64,000 bases of DNA from Erinaceus europaeus (Eukaryota; Chordata; Mammalia; Eulipotyphla; Erinaceidae), in assembly GCF_950295315.1 (NCBI RefSeq), contig NC_080166.1, positions 99,729,999-99,793,998 of the forward strand. The letters run 5' to 3'. Shown one piece after another: positions 11,113 through 22,221 of this stretch (within the stretch, counting starts at the first letter, position 1; the number at the start of each line of letters is the position of its first letter). The notes beneath the pieces were generated by a model. That model saw nothing but the letters and a program-made list of their open reading frames with translations, had not been told where the DNA came from and did no database searches. The position numbers and the translations under genes are program-made.

Positions 11113-11972
11113 TACACTAGATAATTCTCAAGGAATTAAAAAATCAAGTTTTATATCCTAAAAGTCATTATCTTGAGTAAGATTTTATAGATGGTTTTAA
11201 GCTTTCTTATGTGTATACATGCAATTTGCTTAAGGTGACAATTCAGAAACTTTTTGTTTAAAATTTTTAAATTAAACATATTAAAGTTACAAATCTGAAA
11301 CTATAGTTCTGTGTTAGACATATGAAGTTACATAGTTATAAAGTTGGAAACATTTAATAATACTTTAAAGAGATTTAACTTACAACTGATGCCATCTAAA
11401 ACTGAAAGATGTGTAAATATTTAAAGTTAAAATTTCATTAAATACATTAATATATATTCTAAGTAACAAGACTTTTCTGATGTGATTTCAGATGTTCAAG
11501 TAAGACTTTACTTATTAAGCTTATTAAAATGGTTACTTGTAAGTTCCACTAACTGTCCAACACATTCCATTAGCATTGCCCTTATACTCTACCACTTTAA
11601 ATCACAAATTGAAATCAATTATTCAGTGACACATATTAAATTGAAATCACAAGGCTGTTCATCTAGTAGTACAAATCCTCCTGCACATTACAAATTGTGG
11701 AAACTAGAGATCCAGATATCTTAGTATAAATATATAAATACTGCGTATTTGATCTTTTAGGCCTTACTATACTTCATTTTATATCTTCACTGGGTTTAAA
11801 GAAGATTACTGTTCAATAAATAGCTGTACTATTCCAAGAAATTTGGAAGATATCTTTTCAGTTCATGATTATGTAATAGCCAGTGGCTTTTGACAAAATA
11901 CTCACTGCCCTTATTTTTTTTTGTGACATTGAGGGGACACCCTTAGCCCTATTCATCATCAGCCTTAGGTAA
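11113..11972. other. unassigned AT-rich sequence
   Basis: No repeat or exon recognised. The longest open frame (about 80 codons near 11.5-11.7 kb) has no recognisable motif. Confidence 0.5.
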
Positions 11973-11985
11973 AAGCATAGCTCTT

Positions 11986-12592
11986 GATTAATCTAAAGGC
12001 TGGAATAGTGCAGATGAAGAGTTGGGGGGGGTCTCCGTTTTGTAGATAGCTAGTAGGCATATTTTAGTTATATTCCAAAGGGCCTGTTAACTCTCTTTTC
12101 AGCCACCAGGTTCCAGATGCTAGTATGATGACAACCAGACTTCCTTGGACAGACAACCCCATCAGTGTGTCCTGGAGCTCTGATTCCCCAGAACCCTGCC
12201 CCACTAGGGAAAGAGAGAGGCAGGCTGGGAGTATGGATCAACCTGTCAACATTCATGTTCAGCAGGGAACTGATTACAGAAGCCAGACCTTCCACCTTCT
12301 GCATCCCACAATGACCTCGGGTCCATACTCCCAGAGGATTAAAGAATAGGAAAGCTATCAGGGGAGAGCAATAGGATATGGAGTTCTGGTGGTTGGAATT
12401 GTGTGGAGTTGTATCCCTCTTATCCTATGGTTTTTGCAGTGTTTCCTTTTTTAAAATACATATTAAAAAAAAAAAAACCCAAGATACTAGCTATGTTACA
12501 ATTTCCCCACTTGATGTTCTAACCCCACTTTTTTCCCACCCTTGCAATATAAAATTAAAGTTTTAAAATATTATATTAAATTGAAAAAAAAG
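11986..12592 (+). mobile_element. L1 3'-UTR insertion with 5' inversion and possible 3' transduction
   Basis: Segment 1 (11986-12086) is L1 3' UTR in minus orientation. Segment 2 (12087 to about 12478) is the adjacent downstream 3' UTR in plus orientation ending in a 12-A run. About 23 nt of L1 are missing at the junction. A further stretch of about 110 bp of non-L1 sequence follows, ending in ATTGAAAAAAAAG. TSDs AAGCATAGCTCTT (11973-11985) and AAGCATAACTCTT (12593-12605) enclose everything. Inversion plus small deletion is the known twin-priming outcome; the second A-run before the TSD suggests transduced flanking DNA. Confidence 0.82.
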
Positions 12593-12605
12593 AAGCATAA
12601 CTCTT

Positions 12606-13514
12606 TTAGTCTCAGAATCTATTTTCCAAGTCAACTTCTGGCAGTATGGAACCCTTACCCATGATGTTCTGTTATTTGATTTGAGTCTTAGATTTTTTTT
12701 GACTGAGCAATAGAAAAGCTTTCTTTTTTTTTAAGATATGAATACTTTTGATATTTGGGGAAATCCTGCACTCATTTCATTTTTCAAAAATCTTTTTGGA
12801 ACCATATAAATTGGCAAACAAAATGATGTTGTATACCTAAAATGTGAATACCTGTCATGATTTTACTCCTTAGACACATTTCACATATCTTCCTATTGGT
12901 AGATGAATGTTGAGCAGTGGGGAGATGATTCAGTGAAGAAAAATATAAAATTTACTTTTATGAAGTTCTGAGTTTGACTCCAATTACTGCAAGTGCTAAA
13001 AAGGTGCTTTGCTTCTTTTTCTCTTACCAAGTGCGAAAATAATTTTTATAAAAGTTTTTAAAAAGAGAAAATGTGTTATTGTTTATCAGGAAAGTCATAT
13101 ATGACACACTTTTGCATAGAAAAATGCCTCATCACTTTGCCTGCAACCCAATAATTTAAATAAAACCAGAGTAATATTTTTATGACTTTACTACCAGAGG
13201 AATGAATGGGATGCATATTGATGGAAATTAATTGGTACTGTTTCTTCAATTCTCTTTTTATACTATTATAAATACCAAATGGTTTCTCTAAGAACTTAGA
13301 AACCGTGACTATGGAATGTGTACATGGAATACCCTTGTAAAATTTTAAACTTCTTTTATTGCAAATTTTGTCAAATTGTGTAATAATCTTAAGTCTTCAC
13401 TCCCTTGAATCCTTTTAAGAAAAACAATACATATGGTATCATTGACTTTGATGAAAAGATGTGGGAATTAACACAGGGGGTACATGAGTCAAAGATGTAG
13501 CAGCCAACTGCTTT
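12606..13514. other. mostly unassigned; weak SINE near 12916-13065
   Basis: The stretch GTGGGGAGATGATTCAGTG..AAGTTCTGAGTTTGACTCC..TTTCTCTTACC (about 12916-13030) resembles a decayed type C SINE. The rest is AT-rich and unassigned. Confidence 0.45.
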
Positions 13515-13528
13515 AAAAATACCAAGTG

Positions 13529-14880
13529 CTAAAAGTGGAAGGAAGGTCTGGCTACTATAACTGCTTCCCCACTGAACATGGGCATTGACAGATGGATCCA
13601 TACTCCCAGCCTGCCTCTCTCTTTCCCTAGTTGGGGGGGGGGGAGCTCTGGGGAATCAGCTCCAGGGCATATTGGTAGGGTTGTCTGTCCAGGTAAGTCT
13701 GTAAGTCTGTTTGGCATCATGCTAGCATCTGGAACCTGGTGGCTGAAAAGAGATTTAACATATAAAGCCAAACAAGTTGTTGATTAATCATGAAACTAAA
13801 GACTGGAGTAGTGCAGATAAAGAGAGCTGGGAGGATCTCCATTCTGTAGATAGCTAGTAGGCATATTTTAGTTATATTCCAAAGGCCCTGTGGCTATACT
13901 AGTTTTTTTTTTTAACTCCTGAGCCTGAAATATGATATGCAGGTCGATCCTAATTATTGTCTGGGGAGATGATGTCATGGCTGGAAAAAGGACCAGAATG
14001 CTGGATCAGGGAAGAGAGTAGATCCCAAATATGGGAAAGGTGTATAAATACTGTCGTCTATAAACACTATCGATTTGATCTGATCTGGGGCCTATATTCA
14101 GCTTAGGAGCCTATGTGACCTCTGCATCCCTGTAGATCCAACCTCACATTTTGTGGTCATCAGTAGGAACATTCCAAGTTGCCCCAATATCAGGACCCAT
14201 CTTCCTCAGGTGTAGCACAGAGTATATTGTCCAGCCCCCCTTCAGAGAATGGAACATTCTCTACCGTTGTTGTTCCAAGCTGAGGGCAAGGTCCTATGGG
14301 GGCCCACAAAGGGGTCTATTGTGTTGTTCCTGATAGAAATGACTGGTAACAATGGAGAAAGGGATTTATTCTAGGTCTAGGCCCATCATGTCTGTTTTGG
14401 AATCAGGACTCCCTGAATAGGACCCCAGCTGATATGGTGGCCTGAAAGTGACTAAAGAGTCATCGTTAAAGTATGCCAGTCTCTTGGCCTTATTCAGCTT
14501 TTGCAGTCCTTGCTTTGATAAGGGTAGTTTGGGAGTGAGTGAGGGAAGTATAATAGGAAATATGTGAGGACATTATCTAAGTCTAAGTAGACACTATTTC
14601 ATTATGAACTTCATACTGACTCACTGTAGATTATCCTGTACTTTTGCTTTCAGGCATATATTTTGTCCTAATTTATGGATACAGACCTTCCACCTTCTGC
14701 ATCCCACAATGACCTTGGTTCCATATTCTCAGAGGGTTAAAGAATAGGAAAGTTATCAAGGGAGGCGATGGAATATGGAGTTCTGGTGGTCGGAATTGTG
14801 TGGAGTTGTACCCCTTATCCTATGGTTTTGTCAGTGTTCCCTTTTTATAAATAAATAAATAAATAAAAATAAAATAAAAT
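13529..14880 (+). mobile_element. L1 3'-UTR insertion with long 5' inversion
   Basis: 13537 to about 14682 is 3' UTR in minus orientation (long form). At about 14683 it switches to plus orientation, AGACCTTCCACCTTCTGC, and runs to the canonical 3' end and an AAATAAATAAATAAAAATAAAAT tail shown here in part. A perfect 14-bp TSD AAAAATACCAAGTG lies at 13515-13528 and 14881-14894. The segments share about 10 nt of L1 sequence at the junction. This is a twin-primed insertion with about 1.15 kb inverted. Confidence 0.92.
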
Positions 14881-14894
14881 AAAAATACCAAGTG

Positions 14895-15459
14895 ACAATA
14901 GAACAGACTATGACACAGGACCCTGGACAGTGGGAAAGTGTTAGGGAGAAGAGACAAGCCAGTGGTGGTATATAACAGAACATTTTTAAATCCTACCTTC
15001 ATCTCTCTGTATTTTGATGGGAAGTGATTTGAAAATAATAAGTTCTTTACTTTTGAGTGCTTGCTCCCTGCACATTACTAAAAAAACTTGCTACACAAAT
15101 CATAAATCAAGTGGCAATCATAATAGCTTGAAATGCACTCATAAATCTTAAAAATGTTCTTTGAGGAAAGACTTGGTGTGGGCTTGTCAACTTTTCACAA
15201 TATGAGGCAAAGAGGCAGTGGAACTACCAGTAAATCTGTTCAAGAAAGTAATTTTAGAAACTCTGCCAGTCCACTGTTTTTTTTTTTTCTTCTTTATCTA
15301 GATCTTGACTGTTTATACTTTTCTTACTTGCTATCCTTCTCTGCTACATGACTTATTTACTACTCAACCACTTTAAACTATTTTCCAACTAAAATATACC
15401 CTTTCCCCCCCATAGGAACCATTCTGTTTGCTATATTTTTAAAATTAAATTGAAGAGGA
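14895..15459. other. unassigned sequence
   Basis: No recognised repeat or gene. A T-run at about 15280-15290 is the only low-complexity stretch. Confidence 0.5.
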
Positions 15460-15474
15460 AAATTTGAGAATTTT

Positions 15475-15765
15475 TTTCTTTTTAAATTTATTTTCCCTTT
15501 TGTTGCCTTTGTTTTTTTATTGTTGTTGTAGTCATTATTGTTGTTGTTGTTATCGATGTCATTGTTGTTAGCTAAGACAGAGAGAAATGGAGAGAGGAAG
15601 GGAAGACAGAGAGGTGGAGAGAAAGACACTTGCAGAGCTGCTTCACCACTTGTGAAGCGACTTCCCTGCAGGTGGGGAGCCAGGGGCTCGAACAGAGATC
15701 CTTAAGCCGGTCCTTGTGCTTTGCGCCATGTGCACTTAACCCTCTGTGCTATCCCCCGACTCCAC
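15475..15765 (-). mobile_element. SINE type A-short
   Basis: Complete minus-strand copy in a perfect 15-bp TSD AAATTTGAGAATTTT (15460-15474 and 15766-15780). Tail side TTATTTTCCCTTTTGTTGCC; head side CTCTGTGCTATCCCCCGACTCC. Confidence 0.94.
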
Positions 15766-15980
15766 AAATTTGAGAATTTTAAGTGAAATGCTTCAAAACT
15801 TTGTTTTTCCAGCATGACACTATTTGCGTTTAAATAATCATGATTTAAATTATACTCTGCTGGATAGTTTTGTTTTAAAAAAGCTATAAAATGCTCAAGT
15901 CAGCATGCCCCCTGATGATTACTGATACTGGGCACCTTTTAATATCCATGTTGGAAAAAAAACTGTTTTGATCATTTGCT

Positions 15981-16336
15981 TTTTTTTTTTTCATTATTCT
16001 TTTTTGTTTGCCTCCAGAGATTGCTAGGGCTTGGTACCTGCACCACGAATCCACTGTTTCTGGAAGCCATTTCCCCCCCTTTTATTGCCCCTCTTCCCCC
16101 CTTGTTTTATTGTTGTTATTATTGATGCCATTGTAGTTGGATAGGACAGAGAGAAATGGAGAGAGGAAGGGAAGACAGAGAGGGGGAGAAAAAGATAGAC
16201 ACACCTGCAGACCTGCTTCACCGCCTGTGAAAAGATCCCCTTGCAGGGGGGAGCCGGGGGCTCTAACCCGGATCTTTACTCTAGTTCTTGGCCTTCGCCA
16301 GTGCGCCTAACCCGCTGTGCTACTGCCTGACCCCCT
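15981..16336 (-). mobile_element. SINE type A-long
   Basis: Minus-strand copy with the 3' hairpin module at the left (TTTGCCTCCAGAGATTGC) and the head ending GCTGTGCTACTGCCTGACCC. TSD ATCATTTGCT at 15971-15980 and 16337-16346. Confidence 0.93.
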
Positions 16337-16419
16337 ATCATTTGCTCTTTTTAATAAAGTGATTTGTTTCTGCAGATTACAGGAGATTCTTAAACACTTG
16401 GCATTATTTTCTTTATCAG

Positions 16420-16745
16420 AGAGATGGTTTGCAAATGTTTTCTCATCATATAGTCATTCTTTCCATTCTGTTTTTTTTCTTCCTTGTACAGAGCATTTTA
16501 GTTTGATGTTATATAATTTACTTATTTATTTTTGCTTCTGCTGCCTGTGCTTTTGGTGCTAGAAGTCCATTGTCAAAACCAGTGCCAAGGAACATTTTCC
16601 TATCTTTTATTTCAGGAACTTTATTTATTCCTGATCTTACATTTATTTGATCAGTATCTTTTGAGTTAAATTGTGGGGTACAACATAAAGGTTCACTCCT
16701 ATTATTCTGCATGTGAGAAAAGAAGTTTAAGCCAGTTACAATTAC
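16420..16745 (-). mobile_element. old L1 ORF2 fragment
   Basis: Reverse-complement L1 ORF2 3' region. Recognisable pieces in order are TTTGCAAATGTTTTCTC, TTTAGTTTGATGTTATATAA, TTATTTTTGCTTCTGCTGCC, AAAACCAGTGCCAAGGA and TATTATTCTGCATGTG. These match the order of mammalian L1 ORF2 after the RT domain. It is more diverged than the L1 at 57.65-60.87 kb and therefore older. Confidence 0.82.
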
Positions 16746-17687
16746 CTTTGAGGAATTGGCTAATTTTTAAAAAAAAAACAAAACAGTATTTTCACTTTAC
16801 AGTTTTTTGTTGTTAACATCTGTGCCAACAACAGCTGCTTGTCTGATCACTGGGACATAGTTGATGGTACTAGCTTAGGCATTATGATATTGATCTAAAC
16901 TTCAGTTTTCCTTATACAAAGATAGTGAAAGGATGATTGAACTTGAATCCATTAATCATGTCTGATGACTAGGAAATTTATGCCACCAAAAGATCTTATT
17001 GATGGGGCTGAAATAAACATAGGGTTTAAGACAAAAGTACAAGTAAAAGATAGCTGTGCAATAAAAATAGGTGTGTCTACATATTATGTTTCACACTGAA
17101 AACAAGTAAAAACTAGGTGAAATGCTTACACTGAAGTTATTAAGGTATTACTTTGAGAAACACCCAGTTTTCCATTAAATGGAAAGCATTTTTTTTCTAT
17201 GTAGTTTCTCTCTTGCTCCTTTCACTAGATAAATAGATTCATAAATACATAAATACTGAGATGAAGATAATTATACTTTAATTCATATTCTAGATAAGAA
17301 CATCATTGATAGAATTAACTAAAATATTTTATGCTTTAATTCATTCAGATTGTACAAGCATTGACAGTTCATGCTATACATGTATAAATTATGATAAAAT
17401 CCAATGAATAGGTGATTTGATCATAGTGACTTTTAGTTAAAATAAATTATTAATAGTTAATTGATAATTATTAATTTAGTCAAAATAAATTAATTGTTTT
17501 TGTTTCTCTTCATGTTGGAACTAAGAAGATAGACTGATCTCACCTTGTTGAATCATTTCAAACCACCTATCGCTTCCATTGTGTCAGGCCAAAGAGTCCT
17601 GTTTGTCTGCTGTGATTGTGACTAAAACACTAAAGAACTTGGAAGACAAAATAGAGCTACTGGAAGATAATTGAAAATAAAATTTCA
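16746..17687. other. unassigned AT-rich sequence
   Basis: No repeat family or exon recognised. TTAATTA-type low-complexity occurs near 17450-17500. Confidence 0.5.
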
Positions 17688-18010
17688 GGGGGCAAGGTGA
17701 TAGTGCAGCGGGTTAAGTGCACGTGCCACAAAGCGCAAGGACCAGCGTAAGGATCCCAGTTTAAGCCCCTGGCTCTCCACTTACAGGGGAATTGCCTCAC
17801 AAATGGTGAAGCAGGTCTGCAGGTGTCTTTCTCTCACCCCTCTGTCTCTGTCCTCACTCAATTTCTCTCTGTCCTATCCAACGGTAGCAATAACAACAAT
17901 AATAATAACAACGATAAACAAGGGCAACAAAAGGCAAAAAGTAGCCTCCAGGAGCATTGGATTCATGGTGTAGGCACCGAGTCCAAGCAATAACCCTGGA
18001 GGCAAAATAA
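17688..18010 (+). mobile_element. SINE type A-long
   Basis: Plus-strand copy. Head GGGGGCAAGGTGATAGTGCAG, then AAGGATCCCAGTTTAAGCCC (box B region), CT-rich body, CCTATCCAACGGTAGC, and 3' module GCCTCCAGGAGC..AACCCTGGAGGC followed by an AAATAAATAAAT tail. Confidence 0.92.
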
Positions 18011-18030
18011 ATAAATACATTACAAATTCT

Positions 18031-18802
18031 AAAAATCATACCATCTATGCCAGAGAAATTTTTTCCCATTTTCCAGGCACAAGCTAACATCTTAGTCACT
18101 GTGTCTTATTTACTGCTCTATAGCGTTTAGTAGGGGATTCATTCCTCAAGACCGGTCAGTAACATCGATACTTTCCATCAGACCAACCATAACTATCTTT
18201 TTATGTCAAATGGTAGAGACTTTATATTTAAATATTATTTAAGAGAATATGGAAGTGTGATGAAATGAGAGCAACTGAGTAAAGTTAATACAACAGGTGT
18301 AATGGATAGCATTAGTCATGTAATTCTTTTTGTACATCTGATCTTTCTATTTTAATTTTTTCCCTCTCATCTGTAGTATTCTTGAAGTAGAGAAATACTG
18401 CTTAACAAGCCTACTTACCACGATTGTAGTGGGGTTTTATTGTTGTTTTTGGTTTAGCTTGTTTCCCTGGTGAGAGCTATTTCAGGAGGTTTTATTATTA
18501 AATCAGTTAAATGTAGAGCTTGCCCTCCACTGGGGGAGAAACATTTTGATTGAAGATCTCTTTCAACCTTGAAAAGGTCAGTTCAATTTTACCCTAGCTA
18601 ATGGCTTAATTGGCTATGTTGTCTTGGGCTGTGTTTCAAATAATAGGGTCTCTTCTATAGCAACTTTCCAGTGCTTGTTGCTTTTGCCCCTATGAAATGT
18701 TAGGGTACTAGAGGCAACTTTAAGGCAGTCTAAAATATTTTCGGATAAACATAAATATAAAATAAGCCTTAAGCATGAGCATCATGATTTTCACCCTAGG
18801 AG
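18031..18802. other. unassigned sequence
   Basis: No repeat or exon recognised. Confidence 0.5.
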
Positions 18803-18815
18803 AGGCATATTTTTC

Positions 18816-19017
18816 TTTTAATTTTTTTATTATCTAATGGGTAAAAACAGAAAGAAATCAAGTGTAAAGGAGGAGATGGAAAGAAAGAGAGACACCTGCA
18901 GCATTGTTTCCCCACTTGTGAAACTTTTTCCCTACAAATGGCGTCCAAGGGCTTAAATCTGGGTCCTTGTACACTGTAATGTGTACACTTAGATGAGTAC
19001 ACTACTACTGGGTTTCT
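18816..19017 (-). mobile_element. SINE type B
   Basis: Minus-strand copy in a perfect 13-bp TSD AGGCATATTTTTC (18803-18815 and 19018-19030). The order is A-tail side TTTTTTTATTATCT, ACAGAAAGAAATCAAG, ACACCTGCAGCATTG, GAAACTTTTTCCC, head ..GAGTACACTACTACTGG. Confidence 0.92.
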
Positions 19018-19119
19018 AGGCATATTTTTCAGTGCATTAGGGAAAAAAATTATTAATTTTGTTGGGAAAACTTGAAAACAAATTTTTACCTTTATAGAAA
19101 ATTGAATCAGGTTACCATA

Positions 19120-19326
19120 ACTTTTGTTGTTGCTGTTGTTAATGTTGTTGTTTGCAGAGCTTGGAGCTTAACCACATTCTGGGTTATGTTTCTTTCAGAT
19201 AGAGACAGACGGAAGACAGATAGATAAATCACAGCATTGGAACTTCCTCTGGAACCGAGATTCTTATACCTGTCTTTGAGCTTCATGCTATGTGTGTTTA
19301 ACCCACTGCACTACCACCCGACTTCT
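19120..19326 (-). mobile_element. SINE type A relic
   Basis: GTTGTTGCTGTTGTTAATG, ..CAGATAGAGACAG..ACAGCATTGGAACTTCC..ATGTGTGTTTAACCCACTG follows the reverse complement of a type A SINE, with many substitutions and a rearranged tail. Confidence 0.65.
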
Positions 19327-19438
19327 GAAAATAATTTTTATAATGATGGAAAGTGAGTAAACAGAGTATGTGGCTTGGCATACAAGGAACAACATTTATT
19401 TCATTAGTGATCAGTTGGTTGTAATTATAGTTGGGAAT

Positions 19439-19765
19439 TTTTTTTTTTTTGCCTCCAGTGTTATCACTGGAGTTTGGTGACTGCACTACAAATCCACTGC
19501 TCCTAGAGGCCATTTTTTCCATTTTGTTGTTGTTGTTGTTGTCATTGTCATTGTTATAATTATTACTGTTATTAGATAGGACAGAGCAAAATCGAGACAA
19601 GAAGGGAAGACAGAGGGGGGAGAGAAAGAGACCTGCAGACCTGCTTCGCTGCCTGTGAAGCGGACCCTTGCAGGTGGGGAGCTGGGACTCAAACCAAGAT
19701 CCTTAGGCCGGTCTTTGTGTTTCATGCCATCTGTGCTTTACCGGGTGCGCTGCCTCCTAGTCCCC
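19439..19765 (-). mobile_element. SINE type A-long
   Basis: Minus-strand copy with hairpin module TTTTGCCTCCAGTGTTATC, a GTT-rich tract and AGATAGGACAGAGC; the head ends GGGTGCGCTGCCTCC. The inner end abuts another SINE at 19767. Confidence 0.9.
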
Positions 19766-19766
19766 A

Positions 19767-19990
19767 GGAATCTTTTTTAAAAGACTTTTTAAAAACTTTT
19801 ATTTACGTAATTTGATAGGACAGAGAAAAATTGAGAGGGAAAGGGGATAGAGAGGGAGAAACAAAGAGCTTGCACCTCTGCTTCAGTTTGTGAAGCTTTC
19901 CCTATACAGGTGGGGACCAGGGGCTTGAACCAGGATCCTGTGCATGGTAACATGCACTTAATCAGGTTTGCCACTACCGCATCCTGTATC
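19767..19990 (-). mobile_element. SINE type B
   Basis: Minus-strand copy: TTTATTTACGTAATTTGATAGGACAG, AGAGCTTGCACCTCTGCTTC, TGTGAAGCTTTCCC, head ..CAGGTTTGCCACTACC. Imperfect flank AGGAATCTT / AGGAGTCTT. Confidence 0.85.
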
Positions 19991-20075
19991 CAGGAGTCTT
20001 AAGGCTTTTAGAGGGTTGACATATATATGGAATGTTTTTCTCTTTGCTCAGGATTTTAGAGTCAAATAGTATATT

Positions 20076-20238
20076 CTTTAAAAAAATATATATTTATTAT
20101 CATGAAGGAGAGAGGGAGAGGGAGAGGGAGAGAGAGAGAGAATCTGTGAGAACATCACTCTGGCTCAACAAGCATTGCTGGAGATTGGAACTGAGACATG
20201 AGAGTTCAGTGCTTTATCCACTGTGCCACCTCCTAGGC
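20076..20238 (-). mobile_element. SINE type C with (GGGAGA)n tract
   Basis: The plus strand reads ATATATTTATTATCATGAAGG, a GGGAGA/GA repeat (about 20107-20143), CATCACTCTGGCTCAAC..GAGTTCAGTG and CTTTATCCACTGTGCCACCTCC, the reverse complement of a type C head. The purine tract lies where type C has its pyrimidine body. Confidence 0.75.
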
Positions 20239-20682
20239 CTACAAATACCATCTTCTTAATAAAAAGTTATTTTGGTGGCATTATGATAAATTGAAAATTA
20301 TTACACTTGACTTTATTTCCTCATCATGTTTATATCCTTAGTCAGTTAGGAATAATTCTCCTGTTTTCACTGGCAGATCCTGTAAAGACTATGTCCTAGT
20401 CTATAGATCTTAACCCAGGACAGAAGCAGAACACATAGCAACAGTTATGATATTTCTGATTGCTGGTGGCACTTTGGCCTCTCTGTCTAGCTATTCTCTT
20501 TGCATAGTCTTAAACATTTCTATCTTAAAATACACTACTGTGATGATGACCTCCATGTATCCATTGGCTCCTCTACTGAGATTATGCATGTTTGAAAGTA
20601 TGATTCATACTTTCACCTAAACTTGTTTTCTCCTCCCTTTTGTTGGGATTTACGTCTCAGCAAATGAATCAGCTTGCACAAA

Positions 20683-20865
20683 AATATTTTATTTATTTAG
20701 GATATAGACTTTAGGGGGTGATAGAGAGAGATAAGAAAAGAGAGAACTGCAGCACTGCTTTACCATTTGTGAAGCTTCCCTCCTCGGGTGGGGACCAGGG
20801 ACTTGAATCTGGGTCCTTGTGCATGGTAACTTTTGTGTTCAAACAGGTGTGCCACCACCTGGCCC
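20683..20865 (-). mobile_element. SINE type B inside the L2 relic
   Basis: Minus strand: AAATATTTTATTTATTTAGG, GATAGAGAGAGATAAG, AACTGCAGCACTGCTTTACC, GTGAAGCTTCCC, head ..AGGTGTGCCACCACCTGGCC. Confidence 0.88.
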
Positions 20866-21042
20866 CAGTGTATCTGTTTTTATCCACTTTCTCAAGTCAG
20901 TAGCCTAAAAGTCATCCCTATGTCATTACTTTCCTCAATCCCATCTAATCCTCCAGCAAATGCTGTTAATCAAAGAGGTGTACTTTTCACTGTCTTCACA
21001 CAATTGTCCTCAATCTGGGCAAGTACAGCTCTCTTCTTTATC

Positions 21043-21182
21043 AGATAGAGATATACAGAGACAATGGAAGAGAAGAAAGACAACATAGGACCTAAACTTC
21101 CTTAGTGCATTAGGAGTCACACTTGAACTTTTTCACATGAATAGGAAAGGAGATACTTGCCCTGGTGAGCTATCTTGCCTGC
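21043..21182 (-). mobile_element. SINE type E-like relic inside the L2
   Basis: AGATAGAGATATACAGAGACAAT, ..CACTTGAACTTTTTCAC, ..CTTGCCCTGGTGAGCTATCTTGCC. The end resembles the reverse complement of the type E head. Weakly defined. Confidence 0.45.
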
Positions 21183-21904
21183 ACCAGATTGAGGCTATTG
21201 GAATTCCAGCAGCTTAGATGCTTCTATGCCTTTCACCAGCCAGTCTACTTCTCTTATTTCTCCCCTTAAAATGGAATTTTTGCAGGACAAATGGGGAGGC
21301 TTTTTTTTTTTGTTTTGTTTTTCTTCTAAGTTAGATGAGGCCCTATGCTGCACATGGAATAAGTCTGAACCTCTCCCCATGCTCTTGGAATGCAATCCTT
21401 GCTTTCCAAGACACTGCATTTGCTTGCCACTGATTCTTTCTACAGTTCTATCTCCTGTCAACTCCCTCTCATTCACGCTACTGACCTTACTAGCTTTTAT
21501 ATTCAGTTTCTTGGAAGTTCCAGGTCTTTTGTTCACCTCAGGAACTTGGCCCAAGTTCACTCTGCTCGAAATGTATTTCTTCTCACTTTTTGAATGGTTG
21601 TTCCTTTTTTTTTTAGATCTCAGAATAAATACCATTGATTCACAAAAGTCCTGGCTGATCTCTCCAACACTTGCTCTCTACCTAAGCACAATGTTTATTT
21701 CCTTCACTATATTTTTCACTGGACAGCAAAGTGCAGGGGGTCATGGAGGATACTTGCCTTAGTCATTACCATCACTCAGTACTCACCATGCTGCCTGGCA
21801 TTTGATTAATATTTAGGTCTTGAATAAAATGAATGCATGTTTTTTCCTTGATTCTCCAACTGCTGCCACACCATCTGGGAAGCCTGACTTTTTTTCGTCT
21901 TTAC

Positions 21905-22153
21905 TTTTTAAAAATTTAAAAAAATTTATTCCCTTTTGTTGCCCTTGTTGTTTATTGTTGTAGTTGTTATTGATGTTGTCATTGTTGGACAGGACAGAGA
22001 GAAATGGAGAGAGGAGGGGAAGACAGAGAGGGAGAGAGAAAGATAGACACCTGCAGACCTGCTTCACTGCCTGTGAAGTGACCTCCCTGCAGGTGGGGAG
22101 CCGGGGCTCGAACTGGGATCCTTACGACCGCTGGTCCTTGTGCTTTGTGCCAT
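21905..22153 (-). mobile_element. SINE type A-short, head truncated
   Basis: TTATTCCCTTTTGTTGCCC, GTTGTAGTTGTTATTGATG, GGACAGGACAGAGAGAAAT, AGACCTGCTTCACTGCC, GGCTCGAACTGGGATCC, ending CTTGTGCTTTGTGCCA. The last 40 or so bases of the tRNA head are absent. Confidence 0.9.
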
Positions 22154-22221
22154 CCTCTTTTCTTTTTAAGGTTTCTGTTGCTTATCTTTTATTTTATTTT
22201 TGAAGAATTTTATTATTTCCT

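Larger units (their letters stand above)
20405..21845 (+). repeat. L2-like LINE relic, interrupted by younger SINEs
   Basis: Pieces appear in L2 order: CTTAAAATACACTACTGTG..GATTTACGTCTCAG (20.5-20.66 kb), TAAAAGTCATCCC..CCATCTAATCCTCCAGCAAATGC (20.9 kb), AACTCCCTCTCATTC..CAGGTCTTTTGTTCACC (21.45-21.54 kb), and a 3' end TGCTGCCTGGCATTTGATTAA..TGAATAAAATGAATG (21.8 kb). SINEs at 20683-20865 and 21043-21182 are inserted. An open frame of 178 codons at 21226-21762 lies in this relic and is likely chance. Identification is from remembered consensus. Confidence 0.65.

Noticed and set aside
21226..21762. 178-codon open frame, the longest on the plus strand
   Set aside because: It lies across an L2 relic and includes T-runs; the hydrophobic protein reflects T-rich codons. 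There is no recognised domain.
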